64,000 nucleotides of DNA from Pseudomonas sp. R84 (GCF_009834515.1 NZ_CP019426.1:1601501-1665500); one strand, 5' to 3'. Counted from the stretch's first letter, positions 1 through 9,311 are shown. The notes: generated by a model not told the origin, from the letters alone. A program made the numbers and translations.

Positions 1-1269
1 CCACGGCAATTCATTGGCCATAAACCCGCTCGGCACGGCGACGGCGGCGTAGTCGAGCAGGTTCATGAAGTTGGTGTAGTAACCCAGTTCCGAGTTGCGC
101 AATACGGGTTCGGCGTGCAGTTCGGCGAGTGTCACCGGGCGGCCAATGGTTGGCGTGAGCACACAGTCGAGGCCTTCGAGGGCCTGATCGCACAGGGCTT
201 TCAGGGCTTGCAGCCGATATTGCGCGCGGAAAGTCTGCACGCCGGTCACCGCCGGCGCCTTGGCCAGTACGGCGCGGATCACCGGTAAAACCGCCTCGGG
301 ATTTTTCTCCATCAACTCACCCGCCACGCTATAGCGCTCGGCAACCCACGGCCCTTCGTAAAGCAAACGCGCAGCTTCGAGGAACGGCGAAAGATCCAGC
401 TCAACCGCTTCGCCACCCAAGGCCTTGAGCCGGTCAATGGCATCGCCGAACAGCAGTGGCCCTTCGACGCAACCGAAAAACTCCAGATCCTGTGCGCGCG
501 GCACGCCGAAACGAAACGGCCGTGGCGCACCAAACGCCGAGCCGTCATTCCATGATGGATTGCGACGGCTGTACTCATCGCGCGGATCAAGTTTTGCCGT
601 CAACGCGAGCAACTGACTGGCCTCACGCGCCGTCGCGGTAAACGTGGTCACGCAATCCAGCGTACGACACGCCGGCAGCACACCGGCGGTGGAGATCAGA
701 CCTTTGCTCGCCTTCAATCCGACCAGATTGTTCAGCGCCGCCGGCACTCGACCGGAGCCTGCGGTGTCGGTGCCCAAGGCAAAACTCGCCACGCCCAATG
801 CCACCGCCAGCGACGAACCGGCGCTGGAGCCACCGGACGGATATTCCGTCAGCACGCTGTTCGGACAAGCGCCATACGGCGAGCGACTGCCATTGAGTCC
901 CGTGGCAAATTGATCGAGATTGGTCTTGCCCAGCGGAATCGCCCCCAAGGCCATCAACTGCTCGACGATAGTCGCCGAGCGCTCCGGCACATAAGCAAAG
1001 TCCGGGCACGCGGCGGTGGTGGGAATGCCCGCCAGATCAATGTTGTCCTTGATCGCAAACGGCACGCCATACAGCGGCAGACTGTCGAGCTCGCGACCGT
1101 CGAGAGCGGCGAGATAGGGCTCCAGTTCTGCGACGCTGAGCAGGTGGATGAACAGGTGGTAATCCGGGTTCAGCGCGGCGGCTTTCTCGCGCAGTTTCGG
1201 CAGCAGTTGACGTGGTGTGGTGTCGCCATTGCGATAGGCCTGGCGCAGAACATCGAGTTGCAGATTCAT
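1..1269 (-). CDS. atzF: Allophanate hydrolase (AtzF-type amidase), C-terminus cut by window edge
   Basis: Hydrolyses allophanate to ammonia and CO2, the last step of guanidine (or urea) carboxylation pathways; cytoplasmic. The frame reads from an ATG at 1269 and stays open to base 1, giving 423 residues of an amidase-signature enzyme. Visible motifs are the catalytic-lysine segment PFAIKDNIDLAG near residue 75, the Ser-rich signature SGGSSAGSSLAVA near residue 147, and GTDTAGSGRVPAALN shortly after, which carries the nucleophilic Ser region. Family members are about 600 residues, so the remaining amidase part and the C-terminal domain lie outside. An AAGGA Shine-Dalgarno sits about 9 nt before the ATG. 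It follows the carboxylase by 24 nt and is surely in the same operon. Confidence 0.93.
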   Translation of the reverse strand, partial: MNLQLDVLRQAYRNGDTTPRQLLPKLREKAAALNPDYHLFIHLLSVAELEPYLAALDGRELDSLPLYGVPFAIKDNIDLAGIPTTAACPDFAYVPERSATIVEQLMALGAIPLGKTNLDQFATGLNGSRSPYGACPNSVLTEYPSGGSSAGSSLAVALGVASFALGTDTAGSGRVPAALNNLVGLKASKGLISTAGVLPACRTLDCVTTFTATAREASQLLALTAKLDPRDEYSRRNPSWNDGSAFGAPRPFRFGVPRAQDLEFFGCVEGPLLFGDAIDRLKALGGEAVELDLSPFLEAARLLYEGPWVAERYSVAGELMEKNPEAVLPVIRAVLAKAPAVTGVQTFRAQYRLQALKALCDQALEGLDCVLTPTIGRPVTLAELHAEPVLRNSELGYYTNFMNLLDYAAVAVPSGFMANELPW

Positions 1270-1293
1270 GAGTTGATCCTTATCCAATTGGCT

Positions 1294-4200
1294 TCAGTCG
1301 AGTGCCAGCACCACGACCCGTTGTCCGGCACGCACCGCCGAACCGGGCTGCACGCGGATCTCGCGCACCACCCCGGCCATCGGCGCGAGCACCGGGATTT
1401 CCATTTTCATCGACTCGAGAATCACCAGCACATCGCCTGCTGCGACGCGACTGCCGGCCTCGACCTGCACCTGCCAGAGATTGCCGGCAATGTGGCTGTC
1501 GACGCTGTGTTCACCGTCGGCCAGCGACGCATCCTCAGTCAATTCCGCCACGGCTTCTTCGCTGTCGAAATGCGCCTGACCGCTGGCGATCCAGCGTTCG
1601 CGCTCGGCATTGAATGCGCCTTGTTGCTGAGCACGAAACGCGCTGATGCTCTCGGCTTCACGATTGAGAAACGTCTGATACTCGGCGAGGTTGAGCTGGC
1701 TGTGTTCGATGTTGAGATCGAAGCGGCCCAGCGGGAAATCGCGGCGGATGCGCAGCAGTTCTTCAGCGCTGACCGGGTAGAAACGAATCTGATCGAAGAA
1801 GCGCAGCAGCCACGGTTTACCATCGAACGCGGCGACTTCGCGGTAGCGATTCCACATCTGCAAAGTGCGCCCGACAAACTGATAACCGCCGGGGCCTTCC
1901 ATGCCGTACACGCACATGTAGGCGCCGCCGATGCCTACCGAGTTTTCAGCGGTCCAGGTGCGCGCCGGGTTGTATTTGGTCGTGACCAGACGATGGCGCG
2001 GATCCAGCGGCGTGGCCACTGGCGCACCGAGGTACACGTCGCCAAGGCCCATCACCAGATAGCTGGCATCGAACACCGTGCGCTGCACTTCGTCGAGATT
2101 GGGCAGGTCGTTAATGCGACGGATGAACTCCAGATTGCTCGGGCACCACGGCGCGTCCTTGCGCACGGTGGTCATGTATTTCTCGATGGCCAACTGGCAG
2201 GCCGGGTCGTCCCACGACAACGGCAAATGCACGATGCGTGACGGTACTTTCAGGTCGTTGGCGGCGCACACCGCGTCCCATTCACCGGCGATTATGCCGA
2301 GCAGATCGGCGAGTGGCAGTTGCTCCGGCTGGTAGTGGATTTGCAATGAGCGAATGCCGGGGGTGAGGTCGATCACGCCGTGCAGGGATTTGTGTTCCAG
2401 CGCTTGCATGAGGGCGTGGGCGCGGAAGCGCAGAACAAGATTGAGTTCAGGCTCGCCGATTTCCAGGAGTAAATGGGTGTCGCCAGAAACCCGCGCAACA
2501 AGCCGCCGATCCCCCTGACCCAAATCCAGCACTACAGGTGACATCAAACCCTGTGGGAGCGAGCCTGCTCGCGAATGCGGTGGATCAATCAATTCTGATG
2601 TGTCTGAAATATCGCCTTCGCGAGCAGGCTCGCTCCCACAGGGGAGATCCCATTTCAGGGCGAGATCGCGTGCGGTCTTGAGGTCGACGGGGATGAACTG
2701 GATTTTATCGCCGGCCTTGAGCTGCCCCAGTTGCCACAGATCCGCTTCAATCACCGTCACCGGGCACACGAACCCGCCAAGGCTCGGGCCGTCCTGCCCG
2801 AGGATCACCGGCATGTCACCGGTAAAATCCACCGCGCCGATGGCATACGGATTGTCGTGAATATTCGACGGATGCAACCCGGCCTCGCCACCGTCGGCCC
2901 GCACCCATTCCGGCTTCGGCCCAATCAGCCGTACACCGGTGCGGCTGGAATTGAAATGCACTTCCCACTGGGTTTCAAAAAAAGTGCCGATGTAATTTTC
3001 GGTGAAATATTCCGGCGCAGCGTGCGGGCCGTAAATCACCCGAATCTGCCGCACCGCCGGCAACTTGAAAATGTGCTGGAGTGCCAGTTGTTGACCGCTG
3101 CTACGGTCGGCCAGCGCAGGCACATGCAACACATCCCCGGCACGCAACGCCCGACCACCATGCCCACCAAACTGGCCGAGGGTGAAAGTGCTTTTGCTGC
3201 CCAGATAATCCGGCACCTGCAAACCGCCGCGCAGGCACAGATAACTGCGTGCCCCGGCGCCGCTGATGCTGCCCAGATGCAACGTCGCACCCGCCGGGAT
3301 CAGCAGGGCGGTATTCATCGGCACGCTTGCACCTTCAAGCGTCAGGGCAATCTGCGCGCCGGTCACCGCGACCACCGCTTCACAATTGAAGCGCAACAAA
3401 GGTCCGCTCATGGTGATTTCCAGCGCCGCCGCACCTTCAGCATTGCCAAGCAAGCGATTGCCCAGGCGCAGCGCGCGACTGTCCATCGGCCCCGACGGCG
3501 GCACACCAACGGCCCAATAACCGAGGCGGCCGGGATAGTCCTGCACGCTGGTTTGTGTGCCGGCGCTGAGCACTTCGAAAGTGTTGGCGCGATAAACCAG
3601 ACTTTCCAGGCAACGGGTCCACGGTTCACCGCTGGCGAACGGCGTGTCGAGGAGAATCTGCCGCAGGTAATCGCGGTTGGTTTCCACGCCATACAACAGA
3701 CTCTCGCGCAGCGCTTGATGCAACTCGGCACGCGCCTGTTCGCGAGTCGGCGCCCAGGTGATGACCTTGGCGATCATCGGATCGAAATACGGCGGGATCT
3801 CGCAGCCGGCCTCGACCCAGGTATCGATGCGCAGTTGAATGCCGTTGGCCGGTGGAAATTCCACTGCCGTCAGCAAGCCCGGGCTGGGCTGAAAATCGCG
3901 CCCTGGATCCTCCGCGTACAACCGCGCCTGAATCGCATGGCCCTCGGGGTTCAGCTCACGATACAAGTCGCTCAGCGGCGGCAAATCTCCCGCCGCCAGC
4001 TCAACCATCCAGCGCACCAGATCGACGCCCCAGACCTGTTCGGTGACGCCATGCTCCACCTGCAAGCGCGTGTTCACTTCGAGAAAATAGAAGCGTTGCG
4101 CCTCGCTGTCGAAAACGAATTCCACTGTGCCGGCGCTGCGATAATTCACCGCTTTCGCCAGTTTGATCGCTGCCGCGCACAGCGCATCGGCCATGCCGTC

Positions 4201-4941
4201 CGGCAGGTTCGGCGCCGGGGTTTCTTCGAGGACTTTCTGATTGCGCCGCTGCACCGAGCAGTCGCGCACGCCGAGGGCGATGACCTCACCGCGACCGTCA
4301 CCGAACACCTGCACTTCCAGGTGCCGGGCGCGCTGGATGTACTTCTCGATAAACACACCGGCGTCGCTGAAGTTGTTCTGGCCGAGACGTTTTACCGCTT
4401 CAAACGATTCGCTTAATTCAATGGCGCATCGGCATACACGCATGCCGATGCCGCCACCGCCGGCGGTGCTTTTCAGCATGACCGGGTAGCCGACCTGTTC
4501 GCCGGCAATCAGCGCGGCGTCGAGGCTGTCGAGCAGTTCGGTGCCTTCGAGCATCGGTACGCCGTGTTGTTTGGCGAGGGCGCGGGCGGTGTGCTTGAGG
4601 CCGAACACGCGCAGTTGTTCGGGCGTTGGACCGATGAAGGCGATGTTCTGCGTTTCGCAGGCTTCGGCGAACGCGGCGTTCTCTGACAGAAAACCGTAGC
4701 CGGGATGGATCGCCGTGGCGCCGCTTTGTTTGGCAATGGCGAGGATCTTTTCGACGGCCAGATAAGTGCCGGCAGCAGCGCCTTCACCGAGGCTGTGCGC
4801 TTCATCGGCGTGCAGGATGTGCAGGCTGGCGACGTCGGCTTCGGAATACACGGCCACGCCTTTCACCTGCAAAGATTCAAAGGTGCGCAGGATGCGGCAG
4901 GCGATGGCGCCACGGTTGGCGATGAGGACTTTTTCGAACAT
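1294..4941 (-). CDS. Biotin-dependent guanidine carboxylase (annotated in most genomes as urea carboxylase)
   Basis: ATP- and biotin-dependent carboxylase of 1215 residues. Order of domains: biotin carboxylase/ATP-grasp (1 to about 450, N-terminus MFEKVLIANRGAIACR, glycine loop GGGGIG at 161-166), an AHS2/KipA-like domain (about 465-760), an AHS1/KipI-like domain (about 810-1050), and a C-terminal biotinyl domain with ESMKMEI, biotin lysine K1179. The start was set at the ATG opening the biotin carboxylase fold; a longer frame upstream has no family counterpart. The guanidine-I riboswitch and the DUF1989 pair in the same operon favour guanidine over urea as substrate, following the published reassignment of this gene cluster. 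Oddity: residues about 767-797, in the linker between AHS2 and AHS1, are encoded by a REP inverted repeat (2551-2641) kept in frame. Confidence 0.9.
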   Translation of the reverse strand: MFEKVLIANRGAIACRILRTFESLQVKGVAVYSEADVASLHILHADEAHSLGEGAAAGTYLAVEKILAIAKQSGATAIHPGYGFLSENAAFAEACETQNIAFIGPTPEQLRVFGLKHTARALAKQHGVPMLEGTELLDSLDAALIAGEQVGYPVMLKSTAGGGGIGMRVCRCAIELSESFEAVKRLGQNNFSDAGVFIEKYIQRARHLEVQVFGDGRGEVIALGVRDCSVQRRNQKVLEETPAPNLPDGMADALCAAAIKLAKAVNYRSAGTVEFVFDSEAQRFYFLEVNTRLQVEHGVTEQVWGVDLVRWMVELAAGDLPPLSDLYRELNPEGHAIQARLYAEDPGRDFQPSPGLLTAVEFPPANGIQLRIDTWVEAGCEIPPYFDPMIAKVITWAPTREQARAELHQALRESLLYGVETNRDYLRQILLDTPFASGEPWTRCLESLVYRANTFEVLSAGTQTSVQDYPGRLGYWAVGVPPSGPMDSRALRLGNRLLGNAEGAAALEITMSGPLLRFNCEAVVAVTGAQIALTLEGASVPMNTALLIPAGATLHLGSISGAGARSYLCLRGGLQVPDYLGSKSTFTLGQFGGHGGRALRAGDVLHVPALADRSSGQQLALQHIFKLPAVRQIRVIYGPHAAPEYFTENYIGTFFETQWEVHFNSSRTGVRLIGPKPEWVRADGGEAGLHPSNIHDNPYAIGAVDFTGDMPVILGQDGPSLGGFVCPVTVIEADLWQLGQLKAGDKIQFIPVDLKTARDLALKWDLPCGSEPAREGDISDTSELIDPPHSRAGSLPQGLMSPVVLDLGQGDRRLVARVSGDTHLLLEIGEPELNLVLRFRAHALMQALEHKSLHGVIDLTPGIRSLQIHYQPEQLPLADLLGIIAGEWDAVCAANDLKVPSRIVHLPLSWDDPACQLAIEKYMTTVRKDAPWCPSNLEFIRRINDLPNLDEVQRTVFDASYLVMGLGDVYLGAPVATPLDPRHRLVTTKYNPARTWTAENSVGIGGAYMCVYGMEGPGGYQFVGRTLQMWNRYREVAAFDGKPWLLRFFDQIRFYPVSAEELLRIRRDFPLGRFDLNIEHSQLNLAEYQTFLNREAESISAFRAQQQGAFNAERERWIASGQAHFDSEEAVAELTEDASLADGEHSVDSHIAGNLWQVQVEAGSRVAAGDVLVILESMKMEIPVLAPMAGVVREIRVQPGSAVRAGQRVVVLALD
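2551..2641. repeat. REP doublet inside the guanidine carboxylase coding sequence
   Basis: Two perfect 25-bp inverted arms, 2551-2575 (CTGTGGGAGCGAGCCTGCTC then GCGAA) and 2617-2641, separated by 41 bp. The sequence is the same REP variant as the doublets at 20498 and 39956. Here it is translated: on the minus strand it contributes about 31 codons without a stop or frame change, reading through CGSEPAREGD at one arm and HSRAGSLPQG at the other. Confidence 0.93.
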
Positions 4942-5041
4942 GGCATAACCCCTGAAGGGGGAGCGGGCCGTCCCGCTGTTTTTCGACAGACATCCGGGCC
5001 GTCCCGGATGAAAAAACACACTTCAGAACACCACCGATCCC

Positions 5042-5132
5042 CTGTAGGAGTGAGCCTGCTCGCGATAGCGTCGGATCAGTCAAAACTCATGTACCTGACA
5101 CACCGCTATCGCGAGCAGGCTCACTCCTACAG
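5042..5132. repeat. REP doublet between carboxylase and deiminase genes
   Basis: Perfect 29-bp inverted arms at 5042-5070 and 5104-5132 (core GTAGGAGTGAGCCTGCTCGC), 33 bp apart, within the 279-bp gap between the DUF1989 gene and the carboxylase gene. This is the GTAGGAGTG variant also seen at 28287 and 62312. It sits inside the guanidine operon and could act as a partial terminator or mRNA stability element between the upstream and downstream genes. Confidence 0.9.
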
Positions 5133-5220
5133 TTTGATCTGTGGTGGTTTCACTTTTTCAAGCACTGCCCGGAGCGCGCCTGGCACAGGGCGAAAAGCCA
5201 ACGGCGCAACCGGCTGATTT

Positions 5221-5862
5221 TCAGTTCCATACCAGCAGCTCCGCAGGTGTCGGGTTGTAGGCGTTGCACGGGTTGTTCAACTGCGGGCAGTTGGAAATCA
5301 GCACGATTACATCCATCTCCGCACGCAAGTCGACGTACTTGCCCGGCGCCGAAATCCCGTCCTCGAACGTCAGTCCGCCGTCCGCCGTGACCGGCACATT
5401 CATGAAGAAATTGATGTTCGGCCCGATGTCGCCTTTGCCCAGTCGGCCGTCATGGGCGCAGGCGCGCAGGTAGTTGTCGCGGCAGCTGTGCATGTAGCGT
5501 TTCCCCAAGGCGTAACGCACGGTGTTGCTCTCCTGCGCGCAGGCACCGCCGAGGGTGTCGTGGCGCCCGCAGGTGTCGGCGACGATGGTCAGCATTGCGT
5601 GGCCGAGGTTGGAATACAGCACGCTGCCGGTGCTCAGGTAGACGCTGTTCTGCCGGCGCAAAGTGCGCTGCACGTCGTAGCGTTCCTTGGGATTGGCGAG
5701 GCTGTAGAACAAGGTATCGACCGCTTGATTGCCTTCCAGGTCGAGAATGCGCAGCGTCTGCCCAGCCTTGACCTCCATCAGCCAGGGTTCCCCGGCCGGG
5801 ATCGTGGCGCGGTACACCGCTGTGTCGGGTTGGTTTTGCGAAGTGGCGATAGCAACTGACAT
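5221..5862 (-). CDS. DUF1989 protein, smaller subunit of carboxyguanidine deiminase CgdAB (urea carboxylase-associated protein)
   Basis: 213-residue DUF1989 protein. In the published pathway two DUF1989 proteins (UAAP1/UAAP2, renamed CgdAB) together deiminate carboxyguanidine to allophanate and ammonia. The frame shows VKAGQTLRILDLEGNQAVD near residue 31, then ADTCGRHDTLGGAC with C98, H101 and C108, and HSCRDN with C127: the Cys/His set expected for a metal site in this family. The ATG at 5862 is followed by the typical leader MSVAIATSQNQ. It starts 11 bp after the larger DUF1989 gene. Which of the pair carries the name cgdA or cgdB I cannot tell from sequence. Confidence 0.87.
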   Translation of the reverse strand: MSVAIATSQNQPDTAVYRATIPAGEPWLMEVKAGQTLRILDLEGNQAVDTLFYSLANPKERYDVQRTLRRQNSVYLSTGSVLYSNLGHAMLTIVADTCGRHDTLGGACAQESNTVRYALGKRYMHSCRDNYLRACAHDGRLGKGDIGPNINFFMNVPVTADGGLTFEDGISAPGKYVDLRAEMDVIVLISNCPQLNNPCNAYNPTPAELLVWN

Positions 5863-5873
5863 GACAGCGATCC

Positions 5874-6611
5874 TCAGGCGAACAAACGGTCGGTGTTGAT
5901 AAAGCCGCGCTCATTTTCCGGGCGCGAGTTGCGGCAGTGTTCGGCGACGCTGGCGTCGGCGTTCATCCAGCTCAGCTTCAGTGGTTTCGGTGCGTATTCC
6001 GGCGACGGGTCCATTGGATGTTGCAGCGCGGTGAGCACCACCAGCGTGTCCATCGGCGCGTACAATTCGATGTAGTCGCCAGCCTTGGAGTTGCCCTCGA
6101 CGAAGTGGAAACACCCGGCCTCATCGACGTTCACACGGCTGAACAGATTGAGCGTCATCAGCAGATCCGACAGGCCCAGCCCCCACTTGCCGAGCTCCAC
6201 CAGCAGGTTGTCGGTGCCGTTGCGGAAGAAGCCGTTGCGCAGTTCCTGATAGCGGCCCTGACCGTACTTCTGCGCGACTTCTTCGGCGCAGAGCACACCG
6301 CCGAGGCTGTCGCTCCAGCCGCAGGTGTCAGCAGTGATTGCAGCCAGCACGCGGCCCATGTCCGAGTACAGGCAATGGCCACTGGTGAGCTTGGCGGTGT
6401 GTTGGCATTTGAGGCTGTCGGGCAGGTTCAGCCGCTCGGTTTTTTCATTGGCGTTGAGCAAGGTCAGGCTGACGTTGGCGCCGCCGCGCAGATCGGTCAG
6501 GCGCAGCAATTGGCCGCGCTTCAACACGAAGGAACGGTGGCCGCCGCCGGGGAGCATTTCTTCGGCAAACGGTGGGAACAGTTGAGTCGAATCGGTCATC
6601 GGCTTATTCAT
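5874..6611 (-). CDS. DUF1989 protein, larger subunit of carboxyguanidine deiminase CgdAB (urea carboxylase-associated protein)
   Basis: 245-residue paralogue of the following gene, also DUF1989. It contains ITADTCGWSDSLGG at about residues 92-105, aligned with the partner's VADTCGRHDTLGG, so the His of the partner (H101) is replaced by Ser here while the Cys (C97) and Asp remain. This fits a heteromeric enzyme in which the two subunits contribute unequally to the active site; that is inference. The start at 6611 has an AGAGGA Shine-Dalgarno about 8-10 nt upstream. A second in-frame ATG four codons later is possible. It follows the ABC ATPase gene by 13 bp. Confidence 0.87.
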   Translation of the reverse strand: MNKPMTDSTQLFPPFAEEMLPGGGHRSFVLKRGQLLRLTDLRGGANVSLTLLNANEKTERLNLPDSLKCQHTAKLTSGHCLYSDMGRVLAAITADTCGWSDSLGGVLCAEEVAQKYGQGRYQELRNGFFRNGTDNLLVELGKWGLGLSDLLMTLNLFSRVNVDEAGCFHFVEGNSKAGDYIELYAPMDTLVVLTALQHPMDPSPEYAPKPLKLSWMNADASVAEHCRNSRPENERGFINTDRLFA

Positions 6612-6624
6612 TGAAGAAGTCCTC

Positions 6625-7413
6625 TCAAGCGGTGCGAAGGGCGCCTGCCAGTGGCAACGGCAGGGCGTCGACGGCGGCGCGTTGGGCGCGGCGGTCGCTG
6701 TTCAAAGGGATGTCGTAGGTGATGCGCGCGCCATAGGCGCCGGGGGCGTGCGGGTCGAGGCGAACCTTGTCGAACACCAGCAAACGCGTGCCGAGGCTGA
6801 AGCCTTCGGACAGGTCATGGGTGACCATGAACACGGTCAGTTTGGTCTCGCGCCACAGCTCCAGCAGCAACGCGTGCATGTCTTTGCGGATGCCCGGATC
6901 GAGCGCGCCGAACGGTTCGTCGAGCAGCAACACCCGTGGTTTCATAATCAGCGCCTGGGCAATCGCCAGCCGTTGCTGCATACCGCCGGACAACTGTGCC
7001 GGGTACTTGTCCAGCGCATGACCGAGGCCGACTTTGTGCAGTAGCGCCGCCGCCTGTTCGCGCGCCTCACGTTTGCCGCTGCCGAACAACCGACCGAGCA
7101 ACGGCGCACGCGGCAATTCGAGGCCGAGGGCGACGTTGTCGAGCACGCTCAAATGCGGGAACACCGAGTAGCGCTGGAACACCACGCCACGGCTGGCATC
7201 CGGTTCGCTGGCCAGCGCTTGACCGTCGAGCAGAATCTCGCCGCGGCTCGCTGTTTCCTGACCGAGCAGCAGGCGCAGGAAGGTCGATTTGCCGCAACCG
7301 GACGCGCCGACCAGGGTGCAGAACTCGCCCTCATTGACGCTCAGGTTCAAGCCTTCCAGCACCACTTGATCGGCGTATTGCTGCCAGACGTTTTTTACCG
7401 TGATGAAGCTCAT
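6625..7413 (-). CDS. ABC transporter ATP-binding protein of the guanidine importer (SsuB/TauB-like)
   Basis: 262-residue ATPase of the nitrate/sulfonate/taurine class, predicted to energise guanidine (or related amide) import at the inner membrane. Walker A GASGCGKST lies near residue 37, the signature LSGGMQQR near 141, Walker B VLLLDEPFGALD near 160, and the H-loop VTHD near 197. The gene begins 4 bp inside the end of the permease gene (ATGA overlap), so the two are translationally coupled, and it is followed by the two DUF1989 genes. Substrate assignment rests on the upstream riboswitch and downstream enzymes, not on the ATPase itself. Confidence 0.92.
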   Translation of the reverse strand: MSFITVKNVWQQYADQVVLEGLNLSVNEGEFCTLVGASGCGKSTFLRLLLGQETASRGEILLDGQALASEPDASRGVVFQRYSVFPHLSVLDNVALGLELPRAPLLGRLFGSGKREAREQAAALLHKVGLGHALDKYPAQLSGGMQQRLAIAQALIMKPRVLLLDEPFGALDPGIRKDMHALLLELWRETKLTVFMVTHDLSEGFSLGTRLLVFDKVRLDPHAPGAYGARITYDIPLNSDRRAQRAAVDALPLPLAGALRTA

Positions 7414-8231
7414 TTGGCCGCCCCCTCATACCAAGGGAAGGCGCGACGAGTCAGGTATTTCAAGCCCCAATCCATCAGCCAGGCGAGGAGGGTGATCCAC
7501 ACCACATATGGCAGAATCACGTCCATCGCCAGATAACGCCGGACCAGAAAAATCCGGTAGCCGAGGCCGTCGGTGGAGGCGATCGCTTCGGCGGCAATCA
7601 GGAACAGCCACGCCGAACCGAGCATCAACCGCAACGAGATCAGCAAGCGTGGCAGCAGTTGCGGCAGCACCACACGCAGCATCAGCGTCCAGGTCGAGGC
7701 GCCGAGGGTCTGCGCCTTGATCAGCAGTTCGACCGGTATTTCCCGGGCGCGTTGTTCCAGATCGCGAGCGAGCGCCGGGGTGATGCCGATGACGATCAGC
7801 ATCACCTTCGACAACTCGCCCAGACCGAAAACAATGAACAGAATCGGCAGGATCGCCAGCGGTGGCACCATCGACAGCACCGTCAGCAGCGGCGACAAAG
7901 GCGCGCCGAACAGCGGCAGCGTGCCGGCGGCGATGCCCAGGCACAGCCCGGCCAAAGCGGCGATGCCGAGGCCGATGGCCAGACGCCGCAGACTCGACGC
8001 GGTGTCCTGCCACAACAGGTAGTCACCGGTGCGGCTGTCGGCATTCAAGGCCAAGCGTTTTACCGCGTCGCTCATCTGCACGGCGCTGGGCAGCAGTTTG
8101 TCGTTGGGGGTGTCCGCGAGGCGCTCGGCCGAGCCCATGAAATAGGCGAACAGCAGCAAAGCGAACGGCAGGATCACCAGCAACAGGCGACTCGGGCGAT
8201 CCGGGTGGCGATTGATCAGGCGCATGGCCAA
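7410..8231 (-). CDS. ABC transporter permease of the guanidine importer
   Basis: 273-residue inner-membrane permease with about six hydrophobic segments and the conserved cytoplasmic loop (EELx-type region ARDLEQRAREIP... near residue 150-165) that docks the ATPase. It resembles SsuC/TauC permeases. It forms a binding-protein-dependent importer with the genes on either side: it starts 12 bp after the binding-protein stop and overlaps the ATPase start by 4 bp. Confidence 0.9.
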   Translation of the reverse strand: MAMRLINRHPDRPSRLLLVILPFALLLFAYFMGSAERLADTPNDKLLPSAVQMSDAVKRLALNADSRTGDYLLWQDTASSLRRLAIGLGIAALAGLCLGIAAGTLPLFGAPLSPLLTVLSMVPPLAILPILFIVFGLGELSKVMLIVIGITPALARDLEQRAREIPVELLIKAQTLGASTWTLMLRVVLPQLLPRLLISLRLMLGSAWLFLIAAEAIASTDGLGYRIFLVRRYLAMDVILPYVVWITLLAWLMDWGLKYLTRRAFPWYEGAAK

Positions 8232-8243
8232 ATCCTCCGTGGC

Positions 8244-9311
8244 TTACAGCTTGGCGTCGGCGGCCATCTGCACGTAGGTCGGATCGAAACGCAGCTTGAG
8301 ATTGCCGGTATCGCCACTGGTCACGCCGTTGGCGAAGGCCATGCCGACCGCGCTGGTGTCTTTCGCGCCTTCACCCAGCAAGCCGTGCTGGAAGGAGAAC
8401 TCGGCGACCTTGCGCATGGTTTCCGGTAGCTGTTTGCTGGTGGCGAAGTTCAGCGCTTCGCTTGGCGTGGCGAACAGTTTGGTGGTGTCGAGTTGTGCCT
8501 GGAATCCAGCGAGGTCGGTGCCCGAAGCTTTGGCCATATGCTCCAGCGCAGCCTTGCTCGCGGCGGTTTTGGCGTTCATCAGTTCGACCACTTCGAACCA
8601 CGCGCCGGTCAGCGCTTTGCCCAGCGCCGGGTTGTCTTTGAGGGTGGCGCTGTTGACCACCATCATGTCCATGATCTCGCCGGGAATCTGGCTGGAATTG
8701 AACACCTCGGTCACACCCGGTTTGGCCTTGATGTCCGAGAGCATCGGGTTCCAAGTAGTGACGGCGTTGACCTGTTCGGTGTTGAAAGCGGCGGAGATAT
8801 CGGCGTCGGAAGTGTTGACCACTTTCAGGTCTTTCTCGGTCAGGTCGACCGAGTCCAGCGCGCGGGCCAACAGGTAATGCGAGACCGACAGTTCGACCAG
8901 GTTGACGTCCATGCCCTTGAGATCGGCGACTTTCTTGCCGTCGCCCTTGAGGACGATGCCGTCGTTGCCGTTGGAGAAGTCGCTGACGATCAGCGCGGTG
9001 CTGTCGACGCCGCCGGCGGCCGGAATGGTCAGCGCGTCCATGTTGGTCATGGTGCAGCCGTCGAACTGGCCGGCGGTGTACTGGTTGATCGATTCGACGT
9101 AGTCGTTGAGCTGCACGACGTCGATCTTGATCCCGTACTTCTTCGCCCATTTGTCGACGATGCCCTGGCTGCCGGCGTATTCCCATGGCATCCAGCCGGC
9201 GTAAATCGTCCAGCAGACGCTGAAGTGGTCTTTCTGGGCGGCGGGGGATTGGGTACTGATGAGCGCGGCGAAGGCGGCGGCGAGCAGGGCGGGCAAACGT
9301 AGTCGGGTCAT
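8244..9311 (-). CDS. Periplasmic substrate-binding protein of the guanidine importer (annotated as putative urea ABC binding protein)
   Basis: 355-residue binding protein with a clear Sec signal peptide (MTRLRLPALLAAAFAALIST, cleavage likely after SPAAQ) and an NMT1/TauA-like fold: FSVCWTIYAGWMPWEYA near residue 30, QLNDYVESINQYTAGQFDG near 67. It is the first gene after the guanidine-I riboswitch, which supports guanidine as ligand. Its GGAG Shine-Dalgarno (9320-9323) lies 8 nt before the ATG and inside a segment complementary to the riboswitch, so its translation may be directly controlled. Confidence 0.9.
   Translation of the reverse strand: MTRLRLPALLAAAFAALISTQSPAAQKDHFSVCWTIYAGWMPWEYAGSQGIVDKWAKKYGIKIDVVQLNDYVESINQYTAGQFDGCTMTNMDALTIPAAGGVDSTALIVSDFSNGNDGIVLKGDGKKVADLKGMDVNLVELSVSHYLLARALDSVDLTEKDLKVVNTSDADISAAFNTEQVNAVTTWNPMLSDIKAKPGVTEVFNSSQIPGEIMDMMVVNSATLKDNPALGKALTGAWFEVVELMNAKTAASKAALEHMAKASGTDLAGFQAQLDTTKLFATPSEALNFATSKQLPETMRKVAEFSFQHGLLGEGAKDTSAVGMAFANGVTSGDTGNLKLRFDPTYVQMAADAKL

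Noticed and set aside
910..4416. Long open frames on the plus strand opposite the guanidine carboxylase (up to 561 codons).
   Set aside because: They are antisense to a clearly conserved enzyme, have His/Gln/Arg-rich composition typical of reverse-strand frames in high-G+C DNA, and lack ribosome binding sites and recognisable domains.
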